Assembly: GCA_050291935.1 (NCBI GenBank)
Contig: JBNKKR010000017.1
Location: 1-64,000 of the forward strand
DNA: 64,000 bases
Source of the DNA: Desulfocapsa sp050291935
GTDB lineage: Bacteria; Desulfobacterota; Desulfobulbia; Desulfobulbales; Desulfocapsaceae
Direction of reading: 5' to 3'
Shown here: in pieces, positions 1-8,719 of the stretch
Numbering within the stretch: position 1 is the first letter of the stretch
How the letters are laid out: each line of letters starts with the position of its first letter
Position numbers and translations under genes: made by a program
The notes under the pieces: generated by a model
Seen by the model: only the letters and a program-made list of their open reading frames with translations
Told to the model about the DNA's origin: nothing
Databases searched by the model: none

Positions 1-1119
1 ATCTGCAAAGTTCATAATCGGTGCTTTGGAGTCTGTATTTATGGCAACAATAAATTCGGAACTGCTCATTCCTGCAAGATGCTGGGATGACCCGGAAATT
101 CCGCAGGCAATATAGAGCTTTGGAGCAACCGTTTTCCCGGTTTGTCCTACCTGGTGGGGATATCCTATCCATCCGGCATCCACAACAGCACGACTTGCCG
201 CCACCGAACCATTGACCGCGTCGGCAAGCTCTCGAATTAATGCAAAACCCTTCTCACTATCAAGCCCACGCCCACCGCCTACAAGGATATCAGACTCCTG
301 AATGTTAACATCGTCGTTTTCAGCAATCACCGACTCAAGCACACGAACCTTTGATTGCAGCTGCAAAGGTTCCAATTCAACATCGACAATAGTACCTTTT
401 CTAGTCCCATCAAATACTAATGGTTTCATAACTTTTGGCCGTACCGTCGACATTTGCGGTCTGCTACTTGGACATACAATGGTCGCCATGATATTTCCAC
501 CAAATGCTGGCCTTGTCTGCAAAAGAGCTCCATCATCTTCTCGTATTGCAAGTTGCGTACAGTCGGCGGTAAGTCCTGCTCCCAACCTGTTTGCAACACC
601 GGGAATAAAAGAACGTCCGATTGCCGTGGCTCCAGCCAAAACCACTTCCGGTTTATACTTTTCTATAAGCCCACTAAGCACAGATCCATAGGCTTCATCG
701 GTAAAAAATAAAAGTTCCGGAGTATCAGCCCGGTAAACGACATCGGCTCCGTGGGCAATCAAAGTGTCCGGTATATCTTTTGTATCAGAGCCAATAAGTA
801 CCGCACTTAACGCAACGCCTCTGGCATCTGCAAGCTCCCTTCCAATACCTAACAGCTCAAGGGAAACCGGTGCCAGTGTATCTCCCCTAAATTCACAATA
901 GACCCAGATTCCACTCCAGCTCTGAAGGTCCACCTGTACATTTTTTTCAACCCCTTCAATGGATAAGGCATCTACTTCACAGGTATCAACACAGGAACCA
1001 CAGAGAGTACATGCATCACCTGCCACGGCCACATCATCCACAACTTCAATTGCACCAAAAGCGCAATTGTCAGCACACATTCCACAACCGATACAGAGCT
1101 CTTTGTCTACTACCAGCAT
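1..1119 (-). CDS. etfA: Electron transfer flavoprotein alpha subunit with N-terminal ferredoxin domain (3' part missing)
   Basis: This is the alpha subunit of the FAD-containing electron transfer flavoprotein that carries electrons to or from acyl-CoA dehydrogenases. The first 60 residues hold two [4Fe-4S] cysteine sets (CIGCGMCADNC and CTLCGSCVDTC). The ETF alpha domain follows, and the FAD-binding motif GQTGKTVAPKLY lies near the left edge, where the gene is cut; 373 residues are visible. The ATG is preceded by AGGAGAG and begins 21 bp after the etfB stop. Extra ferredoxin domains of this kind are known in CarE and LctC, the ETF alpha proteins of electron-bifurcating caffeyl-CoA reductase and lactate dehydrogenase. 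Bifurcation here is possible but not shown by the sequence. Confidence 0.93.
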   Translation of the reverse strand, partial: MLVVDKELCIGCGMCADNCAFGAIEVVDDVAVAGDACTLCGSCVDTCEVDALSIEGVEKNVQVDLQSWSGIWVYCEFRGDTLAPVSLELLGIGRELADARGVALSAVLIGSDTKDIPDTLIAHGADVVYRADTPELLFFTDEAYGSVLSGLIEKYKPEVVLAGATAIGRSFIPGVANRLGAGLTADCTQLAIREDDGALLQTRPAFGGNIMATIVCPSSRPQMSTVRPKVMKPLVFDGTRKGTIVDVELEPLQLQSKVRVLESVIAENDDVNIQESDILVGGGRGLDSEKGFALIRELADAVNGSVAASRAVVDAGWIGYPHQVGQTGKTVAPKLYIACGISGSSQHLAGMSSSEFIVAINTDSKAPIMNFAD

Positions 1120-1140
1120 TGGTTCTCTCTCCTGTATCTG

Positions 1141-1920
1141 TTATAAATAAATGGCAAGTTTTTCGACAAGCTGTTCCACCTGCTCATCTACGGTTCCGGT
1201 AAGCATGGCCTGTTCACCACGAGCTGGTGGTGGAAAGACATCAACTACTTGCGTTGGAGAACCACCAAGTCCAATCCTAGCGGGATCAGCACCGATATCT
1301 TCTGCGGAAAGAACCTCTATTGAGGCCTTTTTTGATTTCATTTTTCCCTTTAGCGATGGGACTCGGGGTTCATTTAAATCCTTTACAACTGTGAGTAAAA
1401 CAGGGCTTGAAACGGCTACCACGTCATATCCATCATCCATCATCCGTTCCATAACAAGTTCGTTTTCCTGTATTTCACGAATTTTCTGTATACAAGTCAG
1501 ATATGGGATACCAAGTTGGACGGCAAGCCCAGGTCCAACCTGAGCAGTATCACCGTCAATGGCCTGCTTACCACAAAGAATAAGATCAAAATCACCTATC
1601 TTTTGTACTGCCTTTGCTAAGGTATAAGAAGTTGCCCAGGTATCGGCCCCTGCAAATGCACGATCTGAGACCAGTACCGCTTTATCAGCACCGCAAGAAA
1701 TGGCCTGCCTTAATACCTCTTCAGCCTGCGGAGGACCCATGGAAAGCACGGTCACTTCGCCACCTTGGCTTTCTTTTATACGTACAGCTTCTTCCAGGGC
1801 ATGCTGATCATAGGGATTCATTATTGACTGTACGCCTTCTCTAGCTAAAGTATTGGTCTTCGGATCAAGGCGGACATCTTTGGCATCAGGCACCTGCTTA
1901 ATACAAACAATTATTTTCAT
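1141..1920 (-). CDS. etfB: Electron transfer flavoprotein beta subunit
   Basis: ETF beta subunit, partner of the adjacent etfA. Its 259 residues match the family's usual length. It opens with the typical IIVCIKQVPD start, has the family signature region VSSPVLLTVVKDLNEPRVPSLKG near residues 165-190, and a central nucleotide-binding stretch around CGKQAIDGDTAQVGP. The ATG lies 5 bp after the stop of the upstream acyl-CoA dehydrogenase gene with no strong ribosome binding site of its own, so translational coupling is likely. The trio acd-etfB-etfA forms one transcription unit and should make a working dehydrogenase-ETF complex. Confidence 0.95.
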   Translation of the reverse strand: MKIIVCIKQVPDAKDVRLDPKTNTLAREGVQSIMNPYDQHALEEAVRIKESQGGEVTVLSMGPPQAEEVLRQAISCGADKAVLVSDRAFAGADTWATSYTLAKAVQKIGDFDLILCGKQAIDGDTAQVGPGLAVQLGIPYLTCIQKIREIQENELVMERMMDDGYDVVAVSSPVLLTVVKDLNEPRVPSLKGKMKSKKASIEVLSAEDIGADPARIGLGGSPTQVVDVFPPPARGEQAMLTGTVDEQVEQLVEKLAIYL

Positions 1921-1925
1921 AGCTG

Positions 1926-3080
1926 TCAGTTTCGTGAATATTCCTTGTTAAGTTCCTGTCCGACCACATTTCGCTGCACCTGATTGGTCCCTTCATAAAT
2001 TTGAAGAATCTTCGCATCCCGCATCATTTTCTCAACCGGATATTCACGCATATATCCATAACCACCCATTATTTGAACCGCATCGGTACTGACTTTCATG
2101 GCCATATCGGTCGCCATAACCTTACACATGGAAGAAACCTTCGACATATCTTTTGGATGGGCATCAATATGTTTTGCAGCTCCATACACTAGAGCTCTTG
2201 ATGCTTCAAGCTGAATGGCCATATCAGCCAGCATATGTTGAATTGCCTGAAAAGAGATAATTGGTTTATCAAACTGGACCCGTTGTTTTGCATAGCTTGC
2301 GGCTTCATCAAGGCATGCCTGGCCTACTCCCAAACCAAGTGCTGCAATTCCTGGTCTTGATGAATCAAGGGTCTTCATCACTGTAATAAAACCTGTTCCT
2401 TTACGACCTATGAGCCTGTCTTTTGGTATACGACAATCTTTAAAAATAAGCTCGGTGGTGGATGATGCACGAATACCCATCTTCTTTTCCTTAGGACCGC
2501 ATGAAAACCCGGGATCTCCTTCTTCCACCACAAACATGGATGCGCCACGTGCACCCTTACTTCTATCAGTAATGGCTACAACCGTATAGATTTGAGCCTC
2601 ACCACCATTGGTGATCCACTGTTTTGTACCATTAAGCACCCATTCGTCACCATCAAGCACTGCTGTTGTCTGAATCCCTGACGCATCTGAACCTGCATTT
2701 GCTTCTGTAAGTCCAAAAGCTGCAAATTTTTCGCCACTGGCAACAGAAGGGAGATATTTCTGTTTCATCTCATCAGAACCTGCAATGAGTATGGGATAAA
2801 TTCCAAGTGCACTGGCAGCAAAGGCGGTTGCAACACCGATACAGCCTCGACCAAGCTGTTCAAGGGCAAGGACGATATCAAAACAACCGCCACCAAAACC
2901 ACCAAACTCATCTGGAATGGGGACACCGAAAAGATCAGCCTGTCCCATGGCATTTAAAATATCACGGGGAAACTCATCCTTTTGATCAAGCTCAGCTCTA
3001 TTAGGGATAATCTTCTCGTCGGTTATCTGACGAGCAATATCCACTATCATCTCTTGTTCTTCACTAAGAAAATAATCCAT
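1926..3080 (-). CDS. Acyl-CoA dehydrogenase (short-chain/butyryl-CoA type)
   Basis: A 384-residue FAD-dependent acyl-CoA dehydrogenase that interconverts acyl-CoA and trans-2-enoyl-CoA using the ETF encoded next to it. The three family domains are present. The helical N-terminus is followed by the FAD-contact motif FGLTEANAGSD near residue 120 and the GTKQWITNG loop. The C-terminal helical domain has QIMGGYGYMREYPVEKMMRD and the catalytic glutamate in QIYEGTNQ, placed as in short-chain enzymes. The ATG follows AGGAGAAACA. It lies 33 bp after fabH in the same operon, an odd place for a beta-oxidation enzyme. It could run as a reductase making saturated acyl-CoA. Chain-length preference cannot be read from the sequence. 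Confidence 0.92.
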   Translation of the reverse strand: MDYFLSEEQEMIVDIARQITDEKIIPNRAELDQKDEFPRDILNAMGQADLFGVPIPDEFGGFGGGCFDIVLALEQLGRGCIGVATAFAASALGIYPILIAGSDEMKQKYLPSVASGEKFAAFGLTEANAGSDASGIQTTAVLDGDEWVLNGTKQWITNGGEAQIYTVVAITDRSKGARGASMFVVEEGDPGFSCGPKEKKMGIRASSTTELIFKDCRIPKDRLIGRKGTGFITVMKTLDSSRPGIAALGLGVGQACLDEAASYAKQRVQFDKPIISFQAIQHMLADMAIQLEASRALVYGAAKHIDAHPKDMSKVSSMCKVMATDMAMKVSTDAVQIMGGYGYMREYPVEKMMRDAKILQIYEGTNQVQRNVVGQELNKEYSRN

Positions 3081-3113
3081 TGTTTCTCCTGTAAATACTT
3101 TTCAGGTCCTTAT

Positions 3114-4088
3114 CTACCACCTTATGAGGCCTGCACCCCAGGTAAAACCACCGCCAAAGGAACAAAGCAACAATAAATCCCCTCTTTGTAACCGACCTTC
3201 ACGATTAGCCTCATCAAGGGCTATGGGAATGGATGCCGCAGATGTGTTACCATATTTGTGGACGTTTATGAACACTTTTTCTTTACAAATCCCAAGTCTT
3301 GCCATCAGTTTATTCAAAATTCGAATATTTGCCTGGTGAGGAATCATTAATGATATATCATCCACAGAAACACCTTCTCTATCAAGCAGAGTAAGAATTG
3401 ATGTCTCCATTGCCTTAACGGCATGCTTAAACACTTCCCGACCAGCCATCAACATATACGGCCCTGGATTATCAGGCTGGACAAGATCCGGATTACAAGA
3501 CGGCGAACTATGCAGGTAAAGCAGGTTCCAAAGGCTCCCATCTGAATTCAGCTCAAATGATCGCATACCACGGTTATCATCATGGTAGCGAACAATTGCT
3601 GCTCCAGCACCGTCCCCAAACAAAATACAAGTGTTTCTATCCTGCCAATTCACCCTACTGGATAAAGTTTCGGATCCGATCACTAAGACCGTTTTTTCTT
3701 TTTCAATGAGAACATGTTTAGCAGCAGTATCTAAACTAAAAAGGAAACCTGAACAGGCAGCATTTAAATCCCAGGCAAACGCATTGCCAGCCCCCAGCTC
3801 TTTTTGCACAAAACAAGCGCAAGAAGGCATCGTCATATGGGATGTAATGGTCGCAACTATTATTAGATCTAAATCTTCCGGGACAACACCTGCCATATCC
3901 ATGGCTTTTTGGGCGGCTCTGGTAGCAAGTGTGAAGGCCTCTTCACCAGGTCCACTGATTCGTCTTGTAGCAATACCGGTTCTTGAGCGTATCCATTCAT
4001 CACTGGTGTCCACCATCTTTTCAAGATCGTGGTTGGTAAGAATTTTTTCGGGCAGGCAAGATCCCGTACCGGTTATGACTGCACCCAT
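3114..4088 (-). CDS. fabH: Beta-ketoacyl-ACP synthase III
   Basis: FabH starts type II fatty acid synthesis by condensing acetyl-CoA, or another acyl-CoA, with malonyl-ACP. The catalytic triad is visible: Cys112 in AACSGF, His in IPHQAN and Asn in YGNTSAAS. I chose the ATG at 4088, giving 324 residues. The open frame runs upstream to 4136, but that would overlap the end of plsX, and the protein from 4088 opens with the normal AVITGTGSCLP start. The plsX stop (TGA) is separated from this ATG by one base, a coupled arrangement. The plsX-fabH order is the common bacterial one. Confidence 0.95.
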   Translation of the reverse strand: MGAVITGTGSCLPEKILTNHDLEKMVDTSDEWIRSRTGIATRRISGPGEEAFTLATRAAQKAMDMAGVVPEDLDLIIVATITSHMTMPSCACFVQKELGAGNAFAWDLNAACSGFLFSLDTAAKHVLIEKEKTVLVIGSETLSSRVNWQDRNTCILFGDGAGAAIVRYHDDNRGMRSFELNSDGSLWNLLYLHSSPSCNPDLVQPDNPGPYMLMAGREVFKHAVKAMETSILTLLDREGVSVDDISLMIPHQANIRILNKLMARLGICKEKVFINVHKYGNTSAASIPIALDEANREGRLQRGDLLLLCSFGGGFTWGAGLIRW

Positions 4089-4089
4089 A

Positions 4090-5109
4090 TCAGTTTTCAA
4101 CCTTTGAGGCCAAGGCATTCTCTGCCAGACTTTCAATTATTTTGTTGTTTACTTCTGCCTGCACTATCTGTTCAGCCACAAGGATCGCATTTTTGATGGC
4201 CACACTACTGGACTTTCCATGGCAAATAATTCCTGTTCCGTTAATCCCAAGAAGAGGGGCTCCGCCATATTCGGCATAATCAACCTGTTTTTTAAATTGC
4301 TTAAACACTGGCCTTGCCAAAAAATAACCAATTTTGGCAAAGGTTGAATGCATGATACCTTCCCTGAGCATCTGTCCTGCAGCCTCAACCAACCCTTCAC
4401 TGACTTTAAGACAGATATTACCTACAAACCCATCACAAACAATGACATCAACTTCACCTTGAAATATATCTCGTCCTTCAACATTTCCGATAAAATTCAA
4501 GGAGCTTTCCGATAACAAATCATATGTCTCTTTAACAAGTTGGTTGCCTTTACCGGTCTCTTCACCGATGGTAAGAATTCCAACGCGAGGTCTGTTTGAG
4601 GTGTAAATACTGGAAAAAGAGGCAGCCATCAAGGCAAATTGAAAGAGATGTTGCGGCCTGCAATCAACGTTAGCACCCACATCCATCATAACCACCGGTC
4701 TTTTTAATGTGGGGAAAACGCTGGCAATTCCTGGACGAGATACATTTTTAATGCGACCCAGCTTGCGTATTCCCGCAGCCATGGTGGCACCGGAATTCCC
4801 GGCACTTACAGCTCCATCAGCGAGTCCTTTCTTCACCAGATCAAAGGCCAGCATCACCGATGAATTCTTTTTCTTACGGATAGCATCCACCGGAGATTCA
4901 CCCATCAGAACATACTCTGAGGTATGGTATATCTCTATTCGATCACGAATGGATGAAGCAGGACGCAGTCCAGCGAGAGACCTCTCAATGGCAGTTTGGT
5001 CACCTACCAGTGCTAACTCAAGCTCACTTTCCCCAAGGGCGAGTATTGCCCCGCTAATTAGCTCTTCAGGGCCATGATCAGCTCCCATGGCGTCCAAGGC
5101 AATACGCAC
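4090..5109 (-). CDS. plsX: Phosphate acyltransferase PlsX
   Basis: PlsX turns acyl-ACP into acyl-phosphate, the acyl donor for PlsY in phospholipid synthesis; it is a peripheral membrane enzyme. The 339 residues fit the family. The N-terminus IALDAMGADHGPEE and the central SAGNSGATMAAG and DVGANVDCRPQHL motifs are characteristic. Later stretches such as FVGNICLKVSEG and the C-terminal GINGTGIICHG also match. It starts 10 bp after rpmF and is followed at once by fabH. The rpmF-plsX-fabH cluster is widely conserved and links ribosomal protein supply to membrane lipid synthesis. Confidence 0.96.
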   Translation of the reverse strand: MRIALDAMGADHGPEELISGAILALGESELELALVGDQTAIERSLAGLRPASSIRDRIEIYHTSEYVLMGESPVDAIRKKKNSSVMLAFDLVKKGLADGAVSAGNSGATMAAGIRKLGRIKNVSRPGIASVFPTLKRPVVMMDVGANVDCRPQHLFQFALMAASFSSIYTSNRPRVGILTIGEETGKGNQLVKETYDLLSESSLNFIGNVEGRDIFQGEVDVIVCDGFVGNICLKVSEGLVEAAGQMLREGIMHSTFAKIGYFLARPVFKQFKKQVDYAEYGGAPLLGINGTGIICHGKSSSVAIKNAILVAEQIVQAEVNNKIIESLAENALASKVEN

Positions 5110-5119
5110 AATAACTTCC

Positions 5120-5308
5120 CTATTCTAATTCAGCGTCCATACTATACACCGATCGTCCTTTATACATTCCACAACTTGGACAAATACGATGGGGCATCTT
5201 TGGTTCGCCACACTCACTACAAACATTAATACCAGGAGCACTTAACGCATCATGGGATCTTCTTTTTCGGGTACGGGAACGGGAATGTCTTCTTTTAGGC
5301 AACGCCAT
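5120..5308 (-). CDS. rpmF: Large ribosomal subunit protein bL32
   Basis: The 62-residue protein has the standard L32 start ALPKRRHSRSRTRKRRSHD and a zinc-binding pair of CxxC motifs (CSEC at about residue 31 and CPSC at about residue 44), so it is the zinc-containing form. The ATG is preceded by a strong GGAGG. It lies between the DUF177 gene and plsX, the usual neighbours. Confidence 0.97.
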   Translation of the reverse strand: MALPKRRHSRSRTRKRRSHDALSAPGINVCSECGEPKMPHRICPSCGMYKGRSVYSMDAELE

Positions 5309-5351
5309 GATAAACCTCCAACTCTACACTGCAACGCAGCAAATAGGTGTT

Positions 5352-5897
5352 CTAATTATTATTTTTTAATGTTTTTAATATCGCAAAGGGAGAATCCTCA
5401 TTCTCCTCCCCACATTGGCACTTCTCTTTATTTAAATTCACACCACATCTAACACATAACCCCTTGCAACTTTTATCACAAAGGTTTTGTACAGGCAGAG
5501 CCAATGAAAGCTGCTCCCTTACAAGGGCCTCACAATCGATGGCTGCCGCATCCAGATACAGTGTCTCACAATCTTCATCGCTACATTGATACTCCGTGGC
5601 TCTAAGTGGTTCTTCACCTATCTGCAAAACATAGGTAAACAACGCATCAACCGGCAATTCAACACCATCACCGCATCGATCACAATGAGTTGCTAGAGTT
5701 GTCTTGAGCCGACCCGAGAGTATATACTTTTCCCTACTCCGTTGGACAACAGACAGTCCAACATCCACCACATCACTCACGGAGAAATCATAGGTCGATG
5801 TCCCCTTTAGTGTCTCCCATGAATAGTGTTTCCAGCAAGTGTCAATTTCAGAGAGTAACGTTTTCACACATCTGTATTGGCAGAGATCATCGAACAA
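5352..5897 (-). CDS. DUF177/YceD family protein
   Basis: A member of the YceD (DUF177) family found upstream of rpmF in most bacteria; in plants and E. coli its relatives are linked to 23S rRNA maturation. The middle has CDRCGDGVELP and the C-terminus has the typical cysteine cluster CDKSCKGLCVRCGVNLN followed by CQC, which probably binds a metal. The start is uncertain. The longest frame begins at an ATG at 5897 without a clear ribosome binding site, and a GTG ten codons later would give a more usual length. It ends 43 bp before rpmF and probably belongs to the same operon. Confidence 0.85.
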   Translation of the reverse strand: MFDDLCQYRCVKTLLSEIDTCWKHYSWETLKGTSTYDFSVSDVVDVGLSVVQRSREKYILSGRLKTTLATHCDRCGDGVELPVDALFTYVLQIGEEPLRATEYQCSDEDCETLYLDAAAIDCEALVREQLSLALPVQNLCDKSCKGLCVRCGVNLNKEKCQCGEENEDSPFAILKTLKNNN

Positions 5898-5984
5898 AAG
5901 AGGGAAATCTACTCAATTTCGATCAATATGGCTAGAAAAAAATTTCGGAAAAAAAGAAGTCAATCAGAAATGAACAATATACCC

Positions 5985-6605
5985 TTAAGAACTCCCGGCT
6001 TTGGCAAAGTTGGCATTCTTCTCTTCGAGAACTTTTACCAAACCTGCAAAACTATCACGACGCAAAATAGATTCAAACTGTGCCTTATAATTTCGGAGTA
6101 ATCGGACACCTTCAATTTTTATATCATACACCTTCCAACCTTCATCATTGCGCAGCATGATATAACTTACCGGCAACGTAATGCCTTTATTTTCCACCAA
6201 GGTGTCAACCATGGCCTTTTTACCTTTAATTTTTTCTTCTGTATATTTAGTTACTTGATTTTCATACCCTTCAAGTTTTCCAATATATGCATTTTCAAGA
6301 AGCTTGGTAAAAAGCGTTACGAATTTGTTTTGTTGTTTCTCGTTTAACGTTGCATAGGTATTGCCCAATACAAGCTTTGACATGGTTATAAAATCAAACC
6401 CCTGGGCGGCCACTTCCATTACTTTTTCCCTTCGAATTGCTCGATTGTCAGAACCGGAATAGTCTGGATTTTGCAAGATAGCCATTATGCCTTCAAGGGT
6501 TGGTTTCAGATCTTCTGTGGGGCTAGCTGCCAAAAGAGGTGTTACAAATACAAAACTAAGGATAATTGCACAAATAAAACTCTTGCCTGCAATGGGATTC
6601 TTCAT
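5985..6605 (-). CDS. mlaC: MlaC-family periplasmic phospholipid-binding protein
   Basis: MlaC carries phospholipids across the periplasm between the outer-membrane MlaA complex and the inner-membrane MlaFEDB complex. From the ATG at 6605 the protein has 206 residues. It has a signal peptide (KNPIAGKSFICAIILSFVF, cut after LLAA) and then the MlaC/Ttg2D domain, with RREKVMEVAAQGFDF and YIMLRNDEGWKVYDIKIEGV as family-like stretches. The open frame extends further upstream, but that part overlaps the end of mlaA and lacks a signal peptide at its start. It begins 10 bp after mlaA. The mlaFED genes are not in this window. Confidence 0.9.
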   Translation of the reverse strand: MKNPIAGKSFICAIILSFVFVTPLLAASPTEDLKPTLEGIMAILQNPDYSGSDNRAIRREKVMEVAAQGFDFITMSKLVLGNTYATLNEKQQNKFVTLFTKLLENAYIGKLEGYENQVTKYTEEKIKGKKAMVDTLVENKGITLPVSYIMLRNDEGWKVYDIKIEGVRLLRNYKAQFESILRRDSFAGLVKVLEEKNANFAKAGSS

Positions 6606-6615
6606 AATTTTCACT

Positions 6616-7458
6616 CTATAATTCGTTTTCAGTAGACCTATCGTTATCCATACCGCCGACTTTACTTCTTCTATAATCAAAATACACTTGGCGCATGGAA
6701 ATATAGGGATCAAGGGAATATTTTATTAATTCTTCATATATATCAGGGTGTAAAGATTGTACATTCAAGCGCTTACCAGCATACATTGATGAACTTACTA
6801 CCGGATCATCGGTAAGATACGTTAATGGATGGCTATATGTATCAACAGCAAAACCAACCGAATCACGAACGTTTGACGGTCCAATAATCGGCCAGCAAAG
6901 ATACACTCCTTCTCCAACTCCCCAAACGCCCAGAGTTTGGCCAAAATCAGCGGGCTGGGGATCAATTCCAAATTCCATGGAGGCCGGATCGCCAAAACCA
7001 TACACACCAAGTGTTGAATTAATTGCAAATCTCGAAAAGACCTTCCATGATTTTGTAAATTCACCCTGCAATACATTATTAAAAAAACGTACAGGTGCAC
7101 CAAGGTTATTTAAGAAATTACCGATGCTGAGCCGTATATCGTAAGGGACCGCATTGGAATATACATTGCTCACAGGTTTTAATACCCAGTAATAGAACGT
7201 ATCATTAAATTCAAAAAATACACGGTTCATCGGTTCAAGTGGATCAGGATAGCTACTTGAGTCATCGACCGTTGTATTAAAACCATCGAAATCATCCAGA
7301 TCACTGCTCAATGGAGCTGCCTGAACATTTTCTGTTTGGGCAACAGCGTCGTTTTCCGCTTCTGACAAAACGCCCTTCTGCAAACTATTCCCAGCGCAGG
7401 CCGTTAAACCGAGCAGTAACATGCCATAGATAAAATAGTTAATCATAGATTGTGTCAT
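6616..7458 (-). CDS. mlaA: Outer-membrane lipoprotein MlaA (VacJ)
   Basis: MlaA forms a ring in the outer membrane that removes misplaced phospholipids from the outer leaflet. The N-terminus has a lipoprotein signal peptide with lipobox LTAC, so the mature protein should begin at Cys21. The rest shows the VacJ signature: DPLEPMNRVFFEFNDTFYYWVLKP near residue 75, then NFLNNLGAPVRFFNNVLQG, and GVGEGVYLCWPIIGPSNVRDSVG. About 60 acidic, low-complexity residues link the lipobox to the domain. It is followed by mlaC. Upstream is a 217-bp gap to the yejE gene, which shows no gene and may hold the promoter. Confidence 0.93.
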   Translation of the reverse strand: MTQSMINYFIYGMLLLGLTACAGNSLQKGVLSEAENDAVAQTENVQAAPLSSDLDDFDGFNTTVDDSSSYPDPLEPMNRVFFEFNDTFYYWVLKPVSNVYSNAVPYDIRLSIGNFLNNLGAPVRFFNNVLQGEFTKSWKVFSRFAINSTLGVYGFGDPASMEFGIDPQPADFGQTLGVWGVGEGVYLCWPIIGPSNVRDSVGFAVDTYSHPLTYLTDDPVVSSSMYAGKRLNVQSLHPDIYEELIKYSLDPYISMRQVYFDYRRSKVGGMDNDRSTENEL

Positions 7459-7675
7459 AGGATATCTTAAAAAACACCAAATAAGATGTATTTATTGATG
7501 AAAATAAAGGACCTAAAATGGCCAAAATTTCAGCAACTCACTAGCTGTGTATAATAAAATCAGAAAATTCAATTGTCAATGTTTGAGAGTGGTTTCAGTT
7601 ACATCAAGCCAAAGGGAATGTGAAACAACAGTGCAAATCCAACGCCTTGGAATAAGATGTTTTTTACAAAAATTG

Positions 7676-8719
7676 TTATTTTTCTCGCGGGTCAAAGGCC
7701 TCTCGCAATCCTTCCCCGATAAAAATCAGTAAAATAAGGGTACCAACCAATACTGTAAATGTGGAAAGGGAAAGCCACCAGGCGCTAATATTAGCCTTTC
7801 CCTGCGCTAAAAGCTCTCCAAGCGATGGAGTGGAAGGAGGCACCCCGAGTCCTAAAAAGTCAAGACTTGTCAAGGCAAGGATAGAAGAAGACATACGAAA
7901 TGGCAAAAAAGTAATTACCGGGGTCATTCCATTGGGAAGTAAATGCCGGTACATGATGGTTGCATTGGAGACACCCAACGCCTTAGCGGCTTTTACATAT
8001 TCCATATTTCTCCCTTTTAAAAATTCCGCACGAACATAATCGGAAAGCCCCATCCAACTAAAGAGAGAAAGAAGAACCAATAGAAGTAATGCGCTTGGTT
8101 TAAAAATAGATGCAAAAATGATCAATAAGTACAACTCGGGCATGGCACCCCAAATCTCAATAAACCGTTGAAAAAAAAGATCAACTTTCCCGCCAAAATA
8201 GCCTTGAATAGCTCCGCTTAGGATACCAATGGCAGTGCCCACTGCCGTCAGGGCAAATCCAAAAAGCACACTGAGCCTGAATCCATAGAGAAGACGGGCA
8301 AAAACATCTCGGCCTCGATCATCCGTACCTAAAATATTATCCTTGGTTGGTGGAGAAGGTAATGGCCCATCAATGTCAAAATTTATTGAGCTGTAACTGT
8401 GTCTGTTAAAAGGAAAATATACTTTATTTTTCCCGTTATTCATGCGTTCCAGCATATAGGGATCAAGATAATCTGTCTCAGTCTCAAAATCTCCTCCAAA
8501 GGTGGTTTCAGGATATTCGACAAACAAAGGAAAATAAAGCTCACCTTCATATAGCACCAGAAGAGGGATATCATTTGACAGAAGTTCTGCAAACAGAGAA
8601 AAGACAAACAGCAAGGCAAAGCAGATAAGACTATACAAGCCACGCCTGTTTCGACAAAATTTTCTCCAGCGCTTTTTTGCAGGAGAACTCTGTTCTGTTT
8701 TATACTTTTGCGCTGTCAA
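7676..8719 (-). CDS. yejE: Oligopeptide-type ABC transporter permease (YejE-like)
   Basis: Inner-membrane permease of the Yej/Opp/Dpp type. The protein has a basic N-terminus, one membrane helix, a 100-residue periplasmic loop carrying NFDIDGPLPSPPTKDN, then the permease core. The core includes LGTDDRGRDVFARLLYGFRLS and the ATPase-contact (EAA-like) loop KALGVSNATIMYRHLLPNG. No ATG exists near the start. A TTG at 8719, with GAGG seven bases upstream, gives 347 residues and overlaps the end of yejB by 20 bp. The usual yejA (binding protein) and yejF (ATPase) are not next to it. Confidence 0.88.
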   Translation of the reverse strand: MTAQKYKTEQSSPAKKRWRKFCRNRRGLYSLICFALLFVFSLFAELLSNDIPLLVLYEGELYFPLFVEYPETTFGGDFETETDYLDPYMLERMNNGKNKVYFPFNRHSYSSINFDIDGPLPSPPTKDNILGTDDRGRDVFARLLYGFRLSVLFGFALTAVGTAIGILSGAIQGYFGGKVDLFFQRFIEIWGAMPELYLLIIFASIFKPSALLLLVLLSLFSWMGLSDYVRAEFLKGRNMEYVKAAKALGVSNATIMYRHLLPNGMTPVITFLPFRMSSSILALTSLDFLGLGVPPSTPSLGELLAQGKANISAWWLSLSTFTVLVGTLILLIFIGEGLREAFDPREK

